DNA of 64,000 bases from Methylomonas sp. LW13 (GTDB lineage: Bacteria; Pseudomonadota; Gammaproteobacteria; Methylococcales; Methylomonadaceae): assembly GCF_016865255.1 (NCBI RefSeq), contig NZ_CP033381.1:2232001-2296000 (forward strand), in the 5' to 3' direction. The position numbers and the translations under genes are program-made. Positions 1 to 8,513 of the stretch are shown piece by piece. Numbering within the stretch: position 1 is the stretch's first letter; each line of letters opens with the position of its first letter. The notes under the pieces were generated by a model. It saw nothing but the letters and a program-made list of their open reading frames with translations, was not told the DNA's origin and ran no database searches.

Positions 1-400
1 CTGGTATTTTGCCACTCAGCAAATATGTAAGTGCTTTGCCTCGGTTTTTCAGAAAATAAGTGATATGGCTCAATTATTCGATTTTTTCGCCAGAGCGAAA
101 GCCGTGGAGCCCACAGAACATATGATTTCCTAAGGATGGCATGATAACTGCTGTAGCTTTGTCGGGAAATCTGTTAGCTAAGCCCGCTTTCTAGGCGGAA
201 TTCCCTGATGCAAGTGCTGAACAAATCGTCGTACACCTCAAGAATTCGGTAAGCCAGGTTTTAGCCTCCCATGGATTGCCGTTGGTGGAGTGGAAAATAG
301 ATTTGACCAGCGCTTTTGAATGTAAATGTCCAATCCCCCGAAATCCGGACATTCAAACTGAATGACAGGCCATCGGTCTGTTGCGTAATGATTTTATCTG
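1..400. other. left-edge intergenic region
   Basis: I see no convincing gene in this stretch. It has stops in all frames at short intervals and no ribosome-binding site with a good start until the GGAG at 403-406 that serves the next gene. It should hold the promoter of the first exported protein, but I could not pick a clear sigma-70 or sigma-54 match. A run near 80-130 vaguely resembles a c-di-GMP riboswitch core but lacks the conserved parts. Confidence 0.5.
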
Positions 401-415
401 ATGGAGATTTTATCG

Positions 416-1213
416 ATGATGAACAAAGCTTTTACACTCAAGACCTTGGGTGGTTTATTTTTGGTTGGCACGGCGGCATTAGCGACTAATGCTGAAGCGG
501 CGACTGTCGATTTCCAAGGAATGACAGCGGCTACTTATGGTAACGCCAATGAAACAACTGGCGCTTTTATCGGTGGCTGTCCAGATGCCAATTGCTTCGC
601 TCAAAACGGTATCGTAGTGGGTACTGTGGGCGATCCTACTGATTCCGGCGCTCATTATCATCGTCAAGGTACTTCAGGTGATCGCGAAGCGCAGTACCAT
701 CCGGATTCCACAGGTCTCTATGTGCGTATGGCTGATCTTTCCAACTTCAGCCTGCAAAATATTTACCTGAACGTAACCAATGGCGAGGCGGGTGGCAATT
801 TCGTGCTGTACGGTTACAGCAATGCTATCAACAACGGCTTGTTGACTGTTGCCGGCGGAACGAGTGGCGGTGCCGGTTCAAGCAGTGACCCGGAAGGCGG
901 TAATACTGCACCTATCGCTAGCTATGTCGTAGCTAACGATGGTACTTTCGATCAGAACGTCACTTTAAGTGACCTGTTGGCTGCCGATTCCGATTGGGGT
1001 GATATAGGTGCGTTCTGGCTGACTTTCCAGGGCTTTAATCATAGCCCAACTGTAAACTATGCTTTGGGCAGTTATCCGGACTGGGATATTCGTATTGACG
1101 ATATCACTCTGGATGCGCCTGTTTCAAGTGTGCCGGTGCCTGGCGCGGTATGGTTGTTCGGTTCCGCTTTGTTGGGCATGATTGCGCAAGGCCGCAGAAA
1201 AGCCATGATTTAA
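416..1213 (+). CDS. exported VPLPA/PEP-CTERM-type sorting-tail protein
   Basis: A 265-residue exported protein of unknown function. It opens with a Sec signal peptide (Lys near the N terminus, hydrophobic core, cleavage after a run ending ATNAEA). It ends with a sorting tail: the motif VPVPGAVWLFG, a hydrophobic segment, then the basic cluster GRRK. By family knowledge, such tails are recognised by exosortase-type enzymes that process and anchor or release the protein at the outer envelope, often together with exopolysaccharide. The middle is rich in Gly, Asn, Thr and Ser and carries one close Cys pair (GGCPDANC), compatible with a beta-sandwich. An in-frame ATG lies at 401, but the GGAG at 403-406 is better spaced for the ATG pair at 416/419, so I start at 416. 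A terminator follows at 1242. Confidence 0.85.
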   Translation: MMNKAFTLKTLGGLFLVGTAALATNAEAATVDFQGMTAATYGNANETTGAFIGGCPDANCFAQNGIVVGTVGDPTDSGAHYHRQGTSGDREAQYHPDSTGLYVRMADLSNFSLQNIYLNVTNGEAGGNFVLYGYSNAINNGLLTVAGGTSGGAGSSSDPEGGNTAPIASYVVANDGTFDQNVTLSDLLAADSDWGDIGAFWLTFQGFNHSPTVNYALGSYPDWDIRIDDITLDAPVSSVPVPGAVWLFGSALLGMIAQGRRKAMI

Positions 1214-1241
1214 GCTGGTTATTTGAAATTCTGCTTGAACT

Positions 1242-1277
1242 GAAGGGCAAGGCGAGTTCGTCTTGCCCTTCTTTGTT
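1242..1277 (+). terminator. rho-independent terminator after the first exported protein
   Basis: A 10-bp perfect stem (GAAGGGCAAG at 1242-1251 with CTTGCCCTTC at 1262-1271) and a short loop are followed by TTTGTTT. It lies 29 bases past the stop codon of the upstream gene, so that gene is probably a single transcription unit. Confidence 0.85.
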
Positions 1278-1836
1278 TGTAGCGGAATGGAAGTGGTGGC
1301 TATAAATTAGTCCCTGAAAATGGCTTGCTCGCCATTACCTGAATAGCTCGAAAATAGGGTAAATGCCAGTAAATCTATGCTGTATATAACATAGATTAAT
1401 TTATGGAACATTTACGACCAACAACGCGCCTGTTGGTAAAAAGTAAATTAGACCAAAGTCTTATAATTGTCGCGTCGACTGTGAAAAATATGAAGTCTAA
1501 TTCGCAAAGGACGTTTTTGGGTCCGCTATCGATCTAACCAAAAACGGCATTATTTTGTTCACAAGTGACTGACCATACTTTCGGTGTTGGTCTTGCGTTC
1601 GCACCGGCGCTCTTTGGCGCCAATTCCCGTATTTAAATAAGTGATTTAACCTGTTTTTTCTTCCTGGGGTCTGATTATTGTTGGTTAAGGCGAGGCTTTA
1701 TAAGGCTTTTCGCTATGGCATCGTTTTTGCTAATTCTCGGTTGATGCTTAGCGTAAGGGATCAACAATGACCTTTTTGTAATTAGCAGTCTAGTTCAGTA
1801 GTAACTTTTTAGGACATATTTTTTAGGATAAATCTG
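1278..1836 (+). other. long regulatory intergenic region with two inverted repeats
   Basis: About 560 bases without a supportable gene. Two separated inverted repeats are visible: AATCTATG (1372-1379) with CATAGATT (1390-1397), and CGTTTTTGG (1512-1520) with CCAAAAACG (1538-1546). They could be operators or RNA hairpins. A sigma-54-like promoter candidate lies at 1715-1731. The next gene has only a weak Shine-Dalgarno-like AGGA (about 1826-1829). Confidence 0.5.
1715..1731 (+). promoter_or_regulatory. candidate sigma-54 (-24/-12) promoter
   Basis: The bases TGGCA at 1716-1720 and TTGCT at 1727-1731 place GG and GC exactly 10 bases apart, as RpoN promoters require. The -24 half matches the consensus well; the two bases after it (TC for CG) do not. 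It would give a leader of about 95 bases before the start at 1837. RpoN control of PEP-CTERM genes through PrsK/PrsR is known in other bacteria; neither regulator is in this window. Confidence 0.4.
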
Positions 1837-2754
1837 ATGATAAGAAACACACTTGCCAAAGCTATTTCTTTAGCTATCGCTGGCGGCGCAATAACCCTCG
1901 CTGGCGTATCAAATGCTTCAGCCTCCACCACGATGTATAACACCAATAAGCCCATTACCAATGGTAATCCTACCGATGCGGCGGCCTTATCTACCGACGG
2001 CTGGACTCGCAATAACAATAGTACTAATACCGGAACCCCTTTGCCTTGGTTGGGAACAGTTGGTGCGGTAAGGCCGTTTGGCTACGAAGGCTTGTCGATT
2101 GCGAACTGGGCGGCGCATGTTACGGCTGCGGGAGATTCTTTGGAGATTTCGCAAGCCGATGCCGCGACGCGCTACGGGACTGCATGGGGTCCAGTGGCGG
2201 GTACAACGTACTTGGCTAATATCGATACAGCTAAAGGCGCTTGGTTCGATGGCTCTACCGGCTGGGCGCACAATACCGATATAGGCTTGTTCAAATCCGA
2301 CGTTACCACCGAAGTATCCATCAGGTTAACGCCACTGTTTAATGTTTCCGAGCCCGATAAGTCGTGGAGCAATTTTGGTGTTACGGTTTTTACCGGCATG
2401 GATACGGATACATCCAAGGCTACAACCCCCAACTATAGTCACCATGCGGGTTGGAACGAGACCAGTTTTACTGCGGACAACCCCATGGGCACCACCGGCC
2501 TAACCTATTTGACGCATGACGCGACCGTAGACGCTACGAACGCATTGGTGTTTACCGCAGTTGCCGGACAGGTTTATTCAATATATCTGGGTGGTAACTC
2601 GGGAGAAGGTAACTTTAACCCGCACGCTGGGTATCGATTGAATCTTAGCACTGCCGCTCCCGTCCCGTTGCCTGGTGCTGTTTGGCTATTTGGTAGTGCT
2701 TTAGTCGGTTTGCTGGGCTTTGGTAAGCGCAATTCGAGTAAGTTTTCACGGTAA
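1837..2754 (+). CDS. exported VPLPA/PEP-CTERM-type sorting-tail protein
   Basis: A 305-residue exported protein of unknown function. The first 30 residues form a signal peptide ending in SNASAS. The C terminus (about residues 275-305) has the sorting motif VPLPGAVWLFG, a hydrophobic stretch and basic residues (GKRNSSK). The mature region is rich in Thr, Asn, Gly and Trp and has no cysteine I could use for a fold assignment; a beta-rich lectin-like domain is plausible but not shown. It precedes the MauG-like gene by 129 bases and is followed by a hairpin at 2763. The tail is nearly the same as in the neighbours at 416 and 5239, although the bodies are unrelated by eye. Confidence 0.85.
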   Translation: MIRNTLAKAISLAIAGGAITLAGVSNASASTTMYNTNKPITNGNPTDAAALSTDGWTRNNNSTNTGTPLPWLGTVGAVRPFGYEGLSIANWAAHVTAAGDSLEISQADAATRYGTAWGPVAGTTYLANIDTAKGAWFDGSTGWAHNTDIGLFKSDVTTEVSIRLTPLFNVSEPDKSWSNFGVTVFTGMDTDTSKATTPNYSHHAGWNETSFTADNPMGTTGLTYLTHDATVDATNALVFTAVAGQVYSIYLGGNSGEGNFNPHAGYRLNLSTAAPVPLPGAVWLFGSALVGLLGFGKRNSSKFSR

Positions 2755-2762
2755 ACGCTACT

Positions 2763-2793
2763 GTTGCAAGAGTGAATTCGCCGCTCTTGCAAC
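2763..2793 (+). terminator. 10-bp hairpin, possible weak terminator
   Basis: GTTGCAAGAG (2763-2772) pairs perfectly with CTCTTGCAAC (2784-2793). No U tract follows, so it may stabilise the 3' end of the upstream message or attenuate read-through into the MauG-like gene rather than terminate fully. A poor sigma-54-like match (TGGCA at 2826, GC at 2839-2840) lies just downstream. Confidence 0.4.
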
Positions 2794-2883
2794 GAGACTT
2801 GGCGACTTGGCGAGTTGGCTGTTGGTGGCAATGTTGCGGCATACTTGATCAAGCGACGGATAGGATTAATTTAGAGGCAAAAA

Positions 2884-5142
2884 ATGAGATTAACCGATAT
2901 TGTTATTATGTGTTGTTTGCTCGTGTCGCAGGCAGCAGTTGCCCATGGGCCTATGCCTATGCCGCTGCAACGTGTGCCGGTTCCGCCCGTGCCGGGACTT
3001 ACCGATGGTCCAAATCCAATTGTTGTGGACAAGAATAAAGCGATCGCTTTAGGTAAAGCGTTATTTTGGGATGTCAATGTCGGCAGCGATGGCATGGCTT
3101 GCGGCTCTTGTCATTTCCATGCCGGCGCGGATAGCCGCGTCAAAAATCAAATCAATCCTGGTCAAAAAAGTACTCAGCCCAGCGGGCAGACCTTCGAAGC
3201 GTTGCCAACCGGCTTGGGTGGTCCCAATCACGAACTCAGCGTTGCCGACTTTCCGCTACGTCGATATAGCGATCCGCTAAATTCAGCGAGTCAGGTCACC
3301 TTTAATTCCGACGATGTAGTGTCTTCGGCAGGTACTTTTAGCGGAACCTTCATTAGTGCACCACAGTTTAGTGGCAATAACGATCAATGCGGCAGAGGCG
3401 CTGATCCGGTGTTTCACGTGAATGGTATTGGGACGCGGCGGGTTGAGCCGCGTAACGCGCCAACCGTGATCAACGCGGTTTTTAATCATCGCAATTTTTG
3501 GGACGGCAGAGCCAATAACGTGTTTAACGGCAGTAGTCCATGGGGCGACCGTGACCCAACGGCCGGTGTCTGGGAGAAAGTCAATGCGCGGAATGTTCAA
3601 AAATCACGTTTACATTTGGTCAATTCTTCATTGGCCTCTCTTGCGGTTGCTCCGCCTTTGAGTGATTCGGAAATGGGATGCCGGCAGCGAGTTTGGCCCG
3701 ATATCGGAAGAAAACTATTGTTAAGGCAGCCGCTGCAGAACCAAAAGGTTCACAACGAAGATAGCGTGCTTGGTCCGTATAGTTTAAGCAGCGCTGGAAA
3801 TTTGCGGCCCGGCCTAAATACCACTTATAAAGCACTAATCAAGCAAGCTTTTAATCAGAAATACTGGTCCTACAGCGGTATCGGTCCTTTCGGGGGGCGT
3901 CAGGGACAAGTACCTTACGACCAAATGGAAGCCAATTTTTCGATGTTTTTCGGTATCGCATTACAGTTATACCAAGGCACGTTAATTTCGGACCAGGCCC
4001 CAATCGATTTGACCGCACGCGATCCCGATAGCTTGGAGCCTATTTGGACTAACTTAGGGTACGATCAGGAAAAAATTGATACCCTGACACGCGGGTTTGA
4101 GGCTTTTACCGGCAACCATTGTCAACTGTGCCATGGGGGGCCGACCTTAAGCATTGCCGCGGTAGCTACCAATGCCAGTTTGGTGACGCCTACGCCGGGC
4201 ATGAATTACGGACCGCTTAGTCAACCCATTCCTTACGGTCCGAATGCTATCGGTGACGGTGACGGCGGCAGAATCGGCGGTATCACACCAGCCGCGAATG
4301 TTGTGACTCGGGACACTACTCGAAATGGCGCTACCAGCTATTACAAATTGATGGACTTAGGTTTTGCCAACACTGGCGTAGCGGACCCGGACTCTGATGT
4401 GGGTGTTGATGGCGTGGACGATTTTGGTAATCCTTTGTCATTTACCAAGCAATATGTCCAATACTTGCTCGATAATCCAGCTGGTGTGCTGGATTCGGGA
4501 GTCTCGACTTTGCAAGCCTGTGACTTCATTAAAGCTTTGGCGGATAACGCGATACCGTTTTCTCGTTGGTTTGGCGTAGCTGATGGAATTATCGCAGATG
4601 GTAGCAAAGAAGGGCTGCTGCGAAACCAAAACTGTACCGTTGCCAGCTCGGCCTACATTCCCACAGCCGCTGCGGCTTTAGCGAACTTGACGACAGAAAA
4701 AATGAGTATTGCCACCAAGGCTGCGTTTAAAGTCCCAACTTTACGTAACATTGAATTGACTGGGCCCTATATGCACAACGGCAGTATGTCTACTTTGGAG
4801 CAAGTCCTTGAGTTTTATTCCAGAAAGGGTAACTTCAACAATGATAACAAGCATATCGTTGTCAATCAGATCGCTCTGTCCGGCCAGCCCGCATCGATAC
4901 GAGCCGATTTGATTGAGTTTCTGAAAACGCTCACCGATGAACGAGTTCGCTACGACAAAGCACCGTTCGATCATCCTGAAATTGTCGTGCCGCACGGACA
5001 TGCCGGGGACAATGTCGCCGTGACTCCAGGTAATCCATTGAACAGCAATCTGGCGATAGAAGAAACCATGACCATACCGGCAGTGGGGGCGAATGGTTTG
5101 CAAGACCCGATTCGGCCTTTCGATACTTACTTGGCACCTTAG
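2884..5142 (+). CDS. MauG/cytochrome-c-peroxidase-like di-haem protein
   Basis: A 752-residue exported di-haem c-type cytochrome of the MauG/bacterial cytochrome c peroxidase superfamily. A signal peptide ends near residue 20 (AAVAHG). Two haem-binding CxxCH sites are visible: CGSCH at 73-77 and CQLCH at 413-417. The C-terminal part has the family-typical stretch KVPTLRNIELTGPYMHNG, which supplies a Met/His region near the second haem. Typical peroxidases are about 330-370 residues, so this protein carries large insertions between and after the haems. Known activities in the family are peroxide reduction, Trp-tryptophylquinone formation (MauG) and Trp oxidation to kynurenine (MbnH); which applies here cannot be read from sequence. 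It is flanked on both sides by VPLPA-CTERM proteins in the same direction. A purine-rich GAGGCAAAAA precedes the ATG. Confidence 0.85.
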   Translation: MRLTDIVIMCCLLVSQAAVAHGPMPMPLQRVPVPPVPGLTDGPNPIVVDKNKAIALGKALFWDVNVGSDGMACGSCHFHAGADSRVKNQINPGQKSTQPSGQTFEALPTGLGGPNHELSVADFPLRRYSDPLNSASQVTFNSDDVVSSAGTFSGTFISAPQFSGNNDQCGRGADPVFHVNGIGTRRVEPRNAPTVINAVFNHRNFWDGRANNVFNGSSPWGDRDPTAGVWEKVNARNVQKSRLHLVNSSLASLAVAPPLSDSEMGCRQRVWPDIGRKLLLRQPLQNQKVHNEDSVLGPYSLSSAGNLRPGLNTTYKALIKQAFNQKYWSYSGIGPFGGRQGQVPYDQMEANFSMFFGIALQLYQGTLISDQAPIDLTARDPDSLEPIWTNLGYDQEKIDTLTRGFEAFTGNHCQLCHGGPTLSIAAVATNASLVTPTPGMNYGPLSQPIPYGPNAIGDGDGGRIGGITPAANVVTRDTTRNGATSYYKLMDLGFANTGVADPDSDVGVDGVDDFGNPLSFTKQYVQYLLDNPAGVLDSGVSTLQACDFIKALADNAIPFSRWFGVADGIIADGSKEGLLRNQNCTVASSAYIPTAAAALANLTTEKMSIATKAAFKVPTLRNIELTGPYMHNGSMSTLEQVLEFYSRKGNFNNDNKHIVVNQIALSGQPASIRADLIEFLKTLTDERVRYDKAPFDHPEIVVPHGHAGDNVAVTPGNPLNSNLAIEETMTIPAVGANGLQDPIRPFDTYLAP

Positions 5143-5166
5143 CTGTATGTAAACAAGGTGTTAAAG

Positions 5167-5205
5167 ATGTGGGCTGGGGCGATCAGATTTTGCGCTAGCC
5201 CACAT
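5167..5205 (+). terminator. hairpin between MauG-like gene and next exported protein
   Basis: ATGTGGGCT (5167-5175) pairs with AGCCCACAT (5197-5205) across a 21-base loop that itself has partial pairing. There is no strong U tract. It could be a weak terminator or a processing site. Confidence 0.4.
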
Positions 5206-5238
5206 TCAATTTGAACTTTAGATTTTAGGATTCTCAAC

Positions 5239-5961
5239 ATGGGATTTGCAAATAACGGAAGCGCTAGATTTTTTTACCCGACGGTAGTCGCAATATTGTC
5301 GGTGTTTTACGGGCAGCAGGCTCATGCGGTAAGCGTATTTAGTAATTATGCCACGCTCACTTACAGTCTTTCTTCGAGCGCTGACGGACTCGATATCGAC
5401 GGATCTTTTGAAATGTTGGGTAGTCCGGACTCTTTCTTGATCGCCGACAATGGTACGGTTACGCCAAGCCACGGTGCCGGTTTGTTTCCTTTAACTCTGG
5501 ACACACCCTTAAGCTTTTCTGTGAGCGGTCAAGACAATGCCGGTGAGTTTAAGTCGCAGCATTACGGTGTATTCAGTTTGAATTTTTTTAATTCCAGCAC
5601 GGCTGTAATCAATGTGGATTTAACGCTGAACTATATACTTCATGCCGCAGTTGCCGGTGAGGCTGCCGACAGCGATGTCTATCTTGATTATTACAACTCA
5701 GACTACACTTTTAATGGTTTCGATAGCCTTAACGCCACGCTTTCAGTGCCTTTTTCCGAGCAGTTTACGGTCAATGGCAGTTCCGGAGTATTTAGTTTTT
5801 CACTCAATCCCGGTGAATCGGAAACGCTTTCGGCTGACGTTAAAATTGCGAGTACTATGCTGGCTGCACCAGTGCCATTACCCGCTGCGGTTTGGTCGTT
5901 TTTAGTAGGCTTGCTAGGAATTTTGGGTTTTAAAAAACGTAAACAGCCCACGATTGCTTAA
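5239..5961 (+). CDS. exported VPLPA/PEP-CTERM-type sorting-tail protein
   Basis: A 240-residue exported protein of unknown function. The signal peptide spans about residues 1-30 (FYGQQAHA before the likely cut). The tail reads VPLPAAVWSF, then a hydrophobic helix and KKRKQ, matching the same sorting signal as the two upstream proteins. The mature region is Ser/Asn/Asp/Phe-rich with alternating hydrophobic residues, suggesting a beta-sandwich. It lies 97 bases after the MauG-like gene in the same direction and ends just before the hydroxypyruvate reductase fragment at 5966. Confidence 0.85.
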   Translation: MGFANNGSARFFYPTVVAILSVFYGQQAHAVSVFSNYATLTYSLSSSADGLDIDGSFEMLGSPDSFLIADNGTVTPSHGAGLFPLTLDTPLSFSVSGQDNAGEFKSQHYGVFSLNFFNSSTAVINVDLTLNYILHAAVAGEAADSDVYLDYYNSDYTFNGFDSLNATLSVPFSEQFTVNGSSGVFSFSLNPGESETLSADVKIASTMLAAPVPLPAAVWSFLVGLLGILGFKKRKQPTIA

Positions 5962-5965
5962 AGCG

Positions 5966-6145
5966 TTAGGGATAAGCCGATTCATGGTTTGTTGTGCCGG
6001 ATTGGATCACTCTATCCGGAAGTTCCTCGCCTGAAAAATAAGCCTGCAAATTCGCCAATACTTTTTCCCCCATCGCGGTGCGCGTTGCAATCGTGGCGCT
6101 GCCCAGATGGGGCAGATGTGACGCATTGTCCAGCGTCAATTAGCC
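5966..6145 (-). pseudogene. 3' fragment of a second hydroxypyruvate reductase gene
   Basis: Read leftward, this stretch encodes the last ~58 codons of a D-2-hydroxyacid dehydrogenase, including LPHLGSATIATRTAMGEKVL and a stop at 5966-5968. It is clearly homologous to the 3' end of the intact gene at 8632-9603; a run of about 43 bases (TTTTCCCCCATCGCGG onward, from 6063) is identical in both, while the flanks differ, including a longer C-terminal tail here. Homology stops at about 6145, where IS110 transposase sequence begins. The reading frame of the remaining part is intact, so the truncation may be fairly recent, probably caused by the element. The catalytic histidine region is present but the Rossmann domain is gone, so no active enzyme is expected. 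Confidence 0.8.
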
Positions 6146-6937
6146 GGTATCAAGGGCTGCCTGGATGTGCCGGCATTTACCACTTCGATCTGGCGATTTC
6201 GTCGCATGACGCCGGTATTCCCGAGATGTGGGGCAATCCCTAGGCCTCGCAACACTTTACCAAGGTATTAGTGAAAAACAGTAAACCGATGCTGTCGATG
6301 CCAATACCCTGATGAAATATGTGGAGCGCATGGGTTTTGTCGCTTGGGCACGACCATCAATCAACGCCTGACTTTACGTGGGTTTGTTGGTCGCATTGAT
6401 GCTCTGCCCGGTCAGAAAAAACATCTGCACGCGCTGAGTGCGACGCAAAAAAAACCGAAGGCGTTGCTGCGCGATGCCAAGCTGGCGATTAGTAAATTGG
6501 AAAAACGCATTACTGCGTTGGCTGCGGAAGTGATGATTGGGGGCAAGGCTCACTCGGAGCTATCGCGTATTTTGAATTTGTTACCAGCAACAGGCATTAA
6601 CCAAACCAGCGCCATTGCTTTGATGGGCGAGCTGTTGTTACTACCGGCCAACCTGTCCTAGCGCGAGTGGGTCAGTTTGCCGGGCTAGATCCCAAGGCCT
6701 TTGAACCGGGCAAAAGTATGCACAAGAAAATGCCGCCATCCAAAGTGGGTAACAGGCATATTGGTTAGGCATGCATATGCCGGCTCTGAGCGCCAAACAA
6801 GATGATCCCTAGGTCAAGCTTATTTCCAGCACTTGGTCGACAATGGCAGGAAGCCGTTACAAGTCGCCTGCGCTATCATGCGTAAACTACTGCATGCGAT
6901 TTCACGGCATTTTAAAACACGATCAGCCATTCAATAA
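6146..6937 (+). mobile_element. decayed IS110-family transposase
   Basis: Translating the three forward frames piecewise gives a chain that follows IS110-type transposases: YHFDLAISSHDAG, then KTDAVDANTL (acidic residues of the DEDD RuvC-like domain), then a coiled-coil middle with KKHLHALSAT, then LLPATGINQTSAIALMGEL (helix-hairpin-helix-like start of the Transposase_20 domain), VGQFAGLDPKAF, SKVGNRHIG, HMPALSAK and VACAIMRKLLHAI. At least four stop codons (for example at 6241-6243, after INA near 6370, at 6659-6661 and near 6766) and several frame changes break it. The N-terminal part is missing, so the left end is lost at the joint with the hydroxypyruvate reductase fragment. Inactive. IS110 ends can encode bridge RNA; I could not recognise one here. 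Confidence 0.85.
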
Positions 6938-6940
6938 CAC

Positions 6941-7403
6941 ACGGTTTTTACGCCACTCCGATACCGATCATCAGTGAGTAAAAAGCGATGGAATTTTGTT
7001 GACTTGGAATTGAGTATTTACACACCTAGTAACCCTTTCTATCTCTAAGGCATTTGCCGCACTTTGGGGCATTACCCGCACCTAAAGTTGATGATGTTGT
7101 CTTGCATTTGGATGGCAACGCTCTCTAAGTATGTTTGAAGGAAGCAAGTTTGCACAGCCAAGAACTTATAACGGAATAGGCCTGAATATTGCTTTAACTT
7201 AGTGGCAAACTTCTGCTGACCAGTTGTATCTGCGTCTTATTCATTTATCAAGTTTGTAGCAAAGAAAAAAGTTTCGTTGCGAAATCCAACAATACCTAAA
7301 TTTCACAAGCCTTTAAACTGCCACTGTAAGTGGATGCACATTTAGTCATAACTATGCATCCCCCATCAAGAGCTGAGCTTAATCAATAAATAAGGAAAAT
7401 TTA
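6941..7403. other. intergenic region after the IS110 remnant
   Basis: About 460 bases with no gene. The first ~90 bases may be the right flank of the IS110 element. The remainder is AT-rich with stops in all frames and should carry the promoter of the secreted protein at 7404; AAGGAAAA at 7392-7399 is its ribosome-binding site. No terminal inverted repeat was found, as expected for IS110. Confidence 0.5.
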
Positions 7404-8513
7404 ATGAAAAAATCAAAACATTTAAATGACAATATAAAATCAATGTTAATAATTGCGAATTTAATATTGTCCGGCAGCCAAGCTCTTGCATCACCGTATA
7501 CTATTGAAGCCAATCAAACCATAACTGGTTTATCAAGCCCAGGCTTTGATAATATAATAAATCGTGGACTAGTAATTGGTGAAACTGATGATTACTTACC
7601 TTTATTACTAGAAAACTATGGAAGTATTTATTTGCCGTCAAAAATAACTTGTCCTGGGCAAAAATTGGTCAACTATGCCAAGGGATATATTGCTATCGGC
7701 GGATATTTTGATTGTTACAAACAGGGAGCCCAAGCGCTGATCGAAAACTCCGGTACCATTGCTGTAACTAACGCTGTTGGTGAAAATATCGCCTTAGATC
7801 CACGAACAATTGGTGGACAACTTCGCCCAGCAAAGGACTATATGCCTTGGACATATATATTCTGGGGCAAAATTGATAACAAGGTTACCGGCAAATTCAT
7901 AATAGACCGCAATAATGGAGTAAATCTATGCCAATCGCAGGGTTCTGAGGCGCCTGAGATAGAAAATCGTGGATATTTTGAGATTGCTCAGGGTAGCACA
8001 TGCAATTTCATATCTACCAAATCTGGCAGTTACAAGCAATTTGAAGGCGAAACTAAGGTAAACGGTACTTTCGGATCACGTTTACTTGACTTCCAGGGAG
8101 GAATTCTGACCGGAACAGGTACGATATTGAAGTTTCCTGAACAATTATGGAACGCCAGTTTTAGTATATCGCCCGGCAATTCCACATCACCTTTCGGTGA
8201 ATTGACGCTAACCCCTGAAATGGGTTATTCAGTATTCGGTGACGGTACACTGAACTTTGTAATTGGTGGCTTGAACAATAACAGCAAGCTGCACGTTAAC
8301 GGCGAGGCTTATATTGTTGGTAGCGCCAAAATCGCCATCAGCCTGAAAAATGGCTTTATGCCTAATATAGGCAACAGTTTCACCATAATCACCGCTAACG
8401 ACATTCGCACGGATGATTTTAACCAAGCCAACCTGATTTTGCCTCAACTACCAACAGGTCGACAATGGCGTTTTGATAATGACGGCACCAGCCTAAAATT
8501 GAGTGTGATTTGA
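7404..8513 (+). CDS. secreted beta-helix/passenger-like protein
   Basis: A 369-residue exported protein without recognised function. Residues 1-29 form a signal peptide (basic start, hydrophobic core, cut after SQALA). The body has short Gly/Asn/Thr repeats such as LIENSGTIAV that are typical of right-handed beta-helix passengers. The last ~110 residues follow a pattern common at the end of autotransporter-like passengers: SPGNS, then GDGTLNFVIGG, LHVNGEAYIVG, ISLKNGFMPNIGNSFTII and a final TSLKLSVI. There is no outer-membrane barrel and no VPLPA tail. The gene is AT-rich compared with its neighbours and lies between the IS110 scar and the intact hydroxypyruvate reductase gene, which suggests acquisition. 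A good ribosome-binding site (AAGGAAAA) supports the ATG. Confidence 0.8.
   Translation: MKKSKHLNDNIKSMLIIANLILSGSQALASPYTIEANQTITGLSSPGFDNIINRGLVIGETDDYLPLLLENYGSIYLPSKITCPGQKLVNYAKGYIAIGGYFDCYKQGAQALIENSGTIAVTNAVGENIALDPRTIGGQLRPAKDYMPWTYIFWGKIDNKVTGKFIIDRNNGVNLCQSQGSEAPEIENRGYFEIAQGSTCNFISTKSGSYKQFEGETKVNGTFGSRLLDFQGGILTGTGTILKFPEQLWNASFSISPGNSTSPFGELTLTPEMGYSVFGDGTLNFVIGGLNNNSKLHVNGEAYIVGSAKIAISLKNGFMPNIGNSFTIITANDIRTDDFNQANLILPQLPTGRQWRFDNDGTSLKLSVI

Noticed and set aside
80-200. Possible c-di-GMP class I riboswitch before the first exported protein
   Set aside because: Only a GCGAAAGC-like stretch fits; the GGGACGCAAAGCC core and matching stems are lacking.
2826-2841. Second sigma-54 promoter, before the MauG-like gene
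   Set aside because: Spacing fits but the -12 half reads CGGCA, too far from TTGCW to list as a feature.
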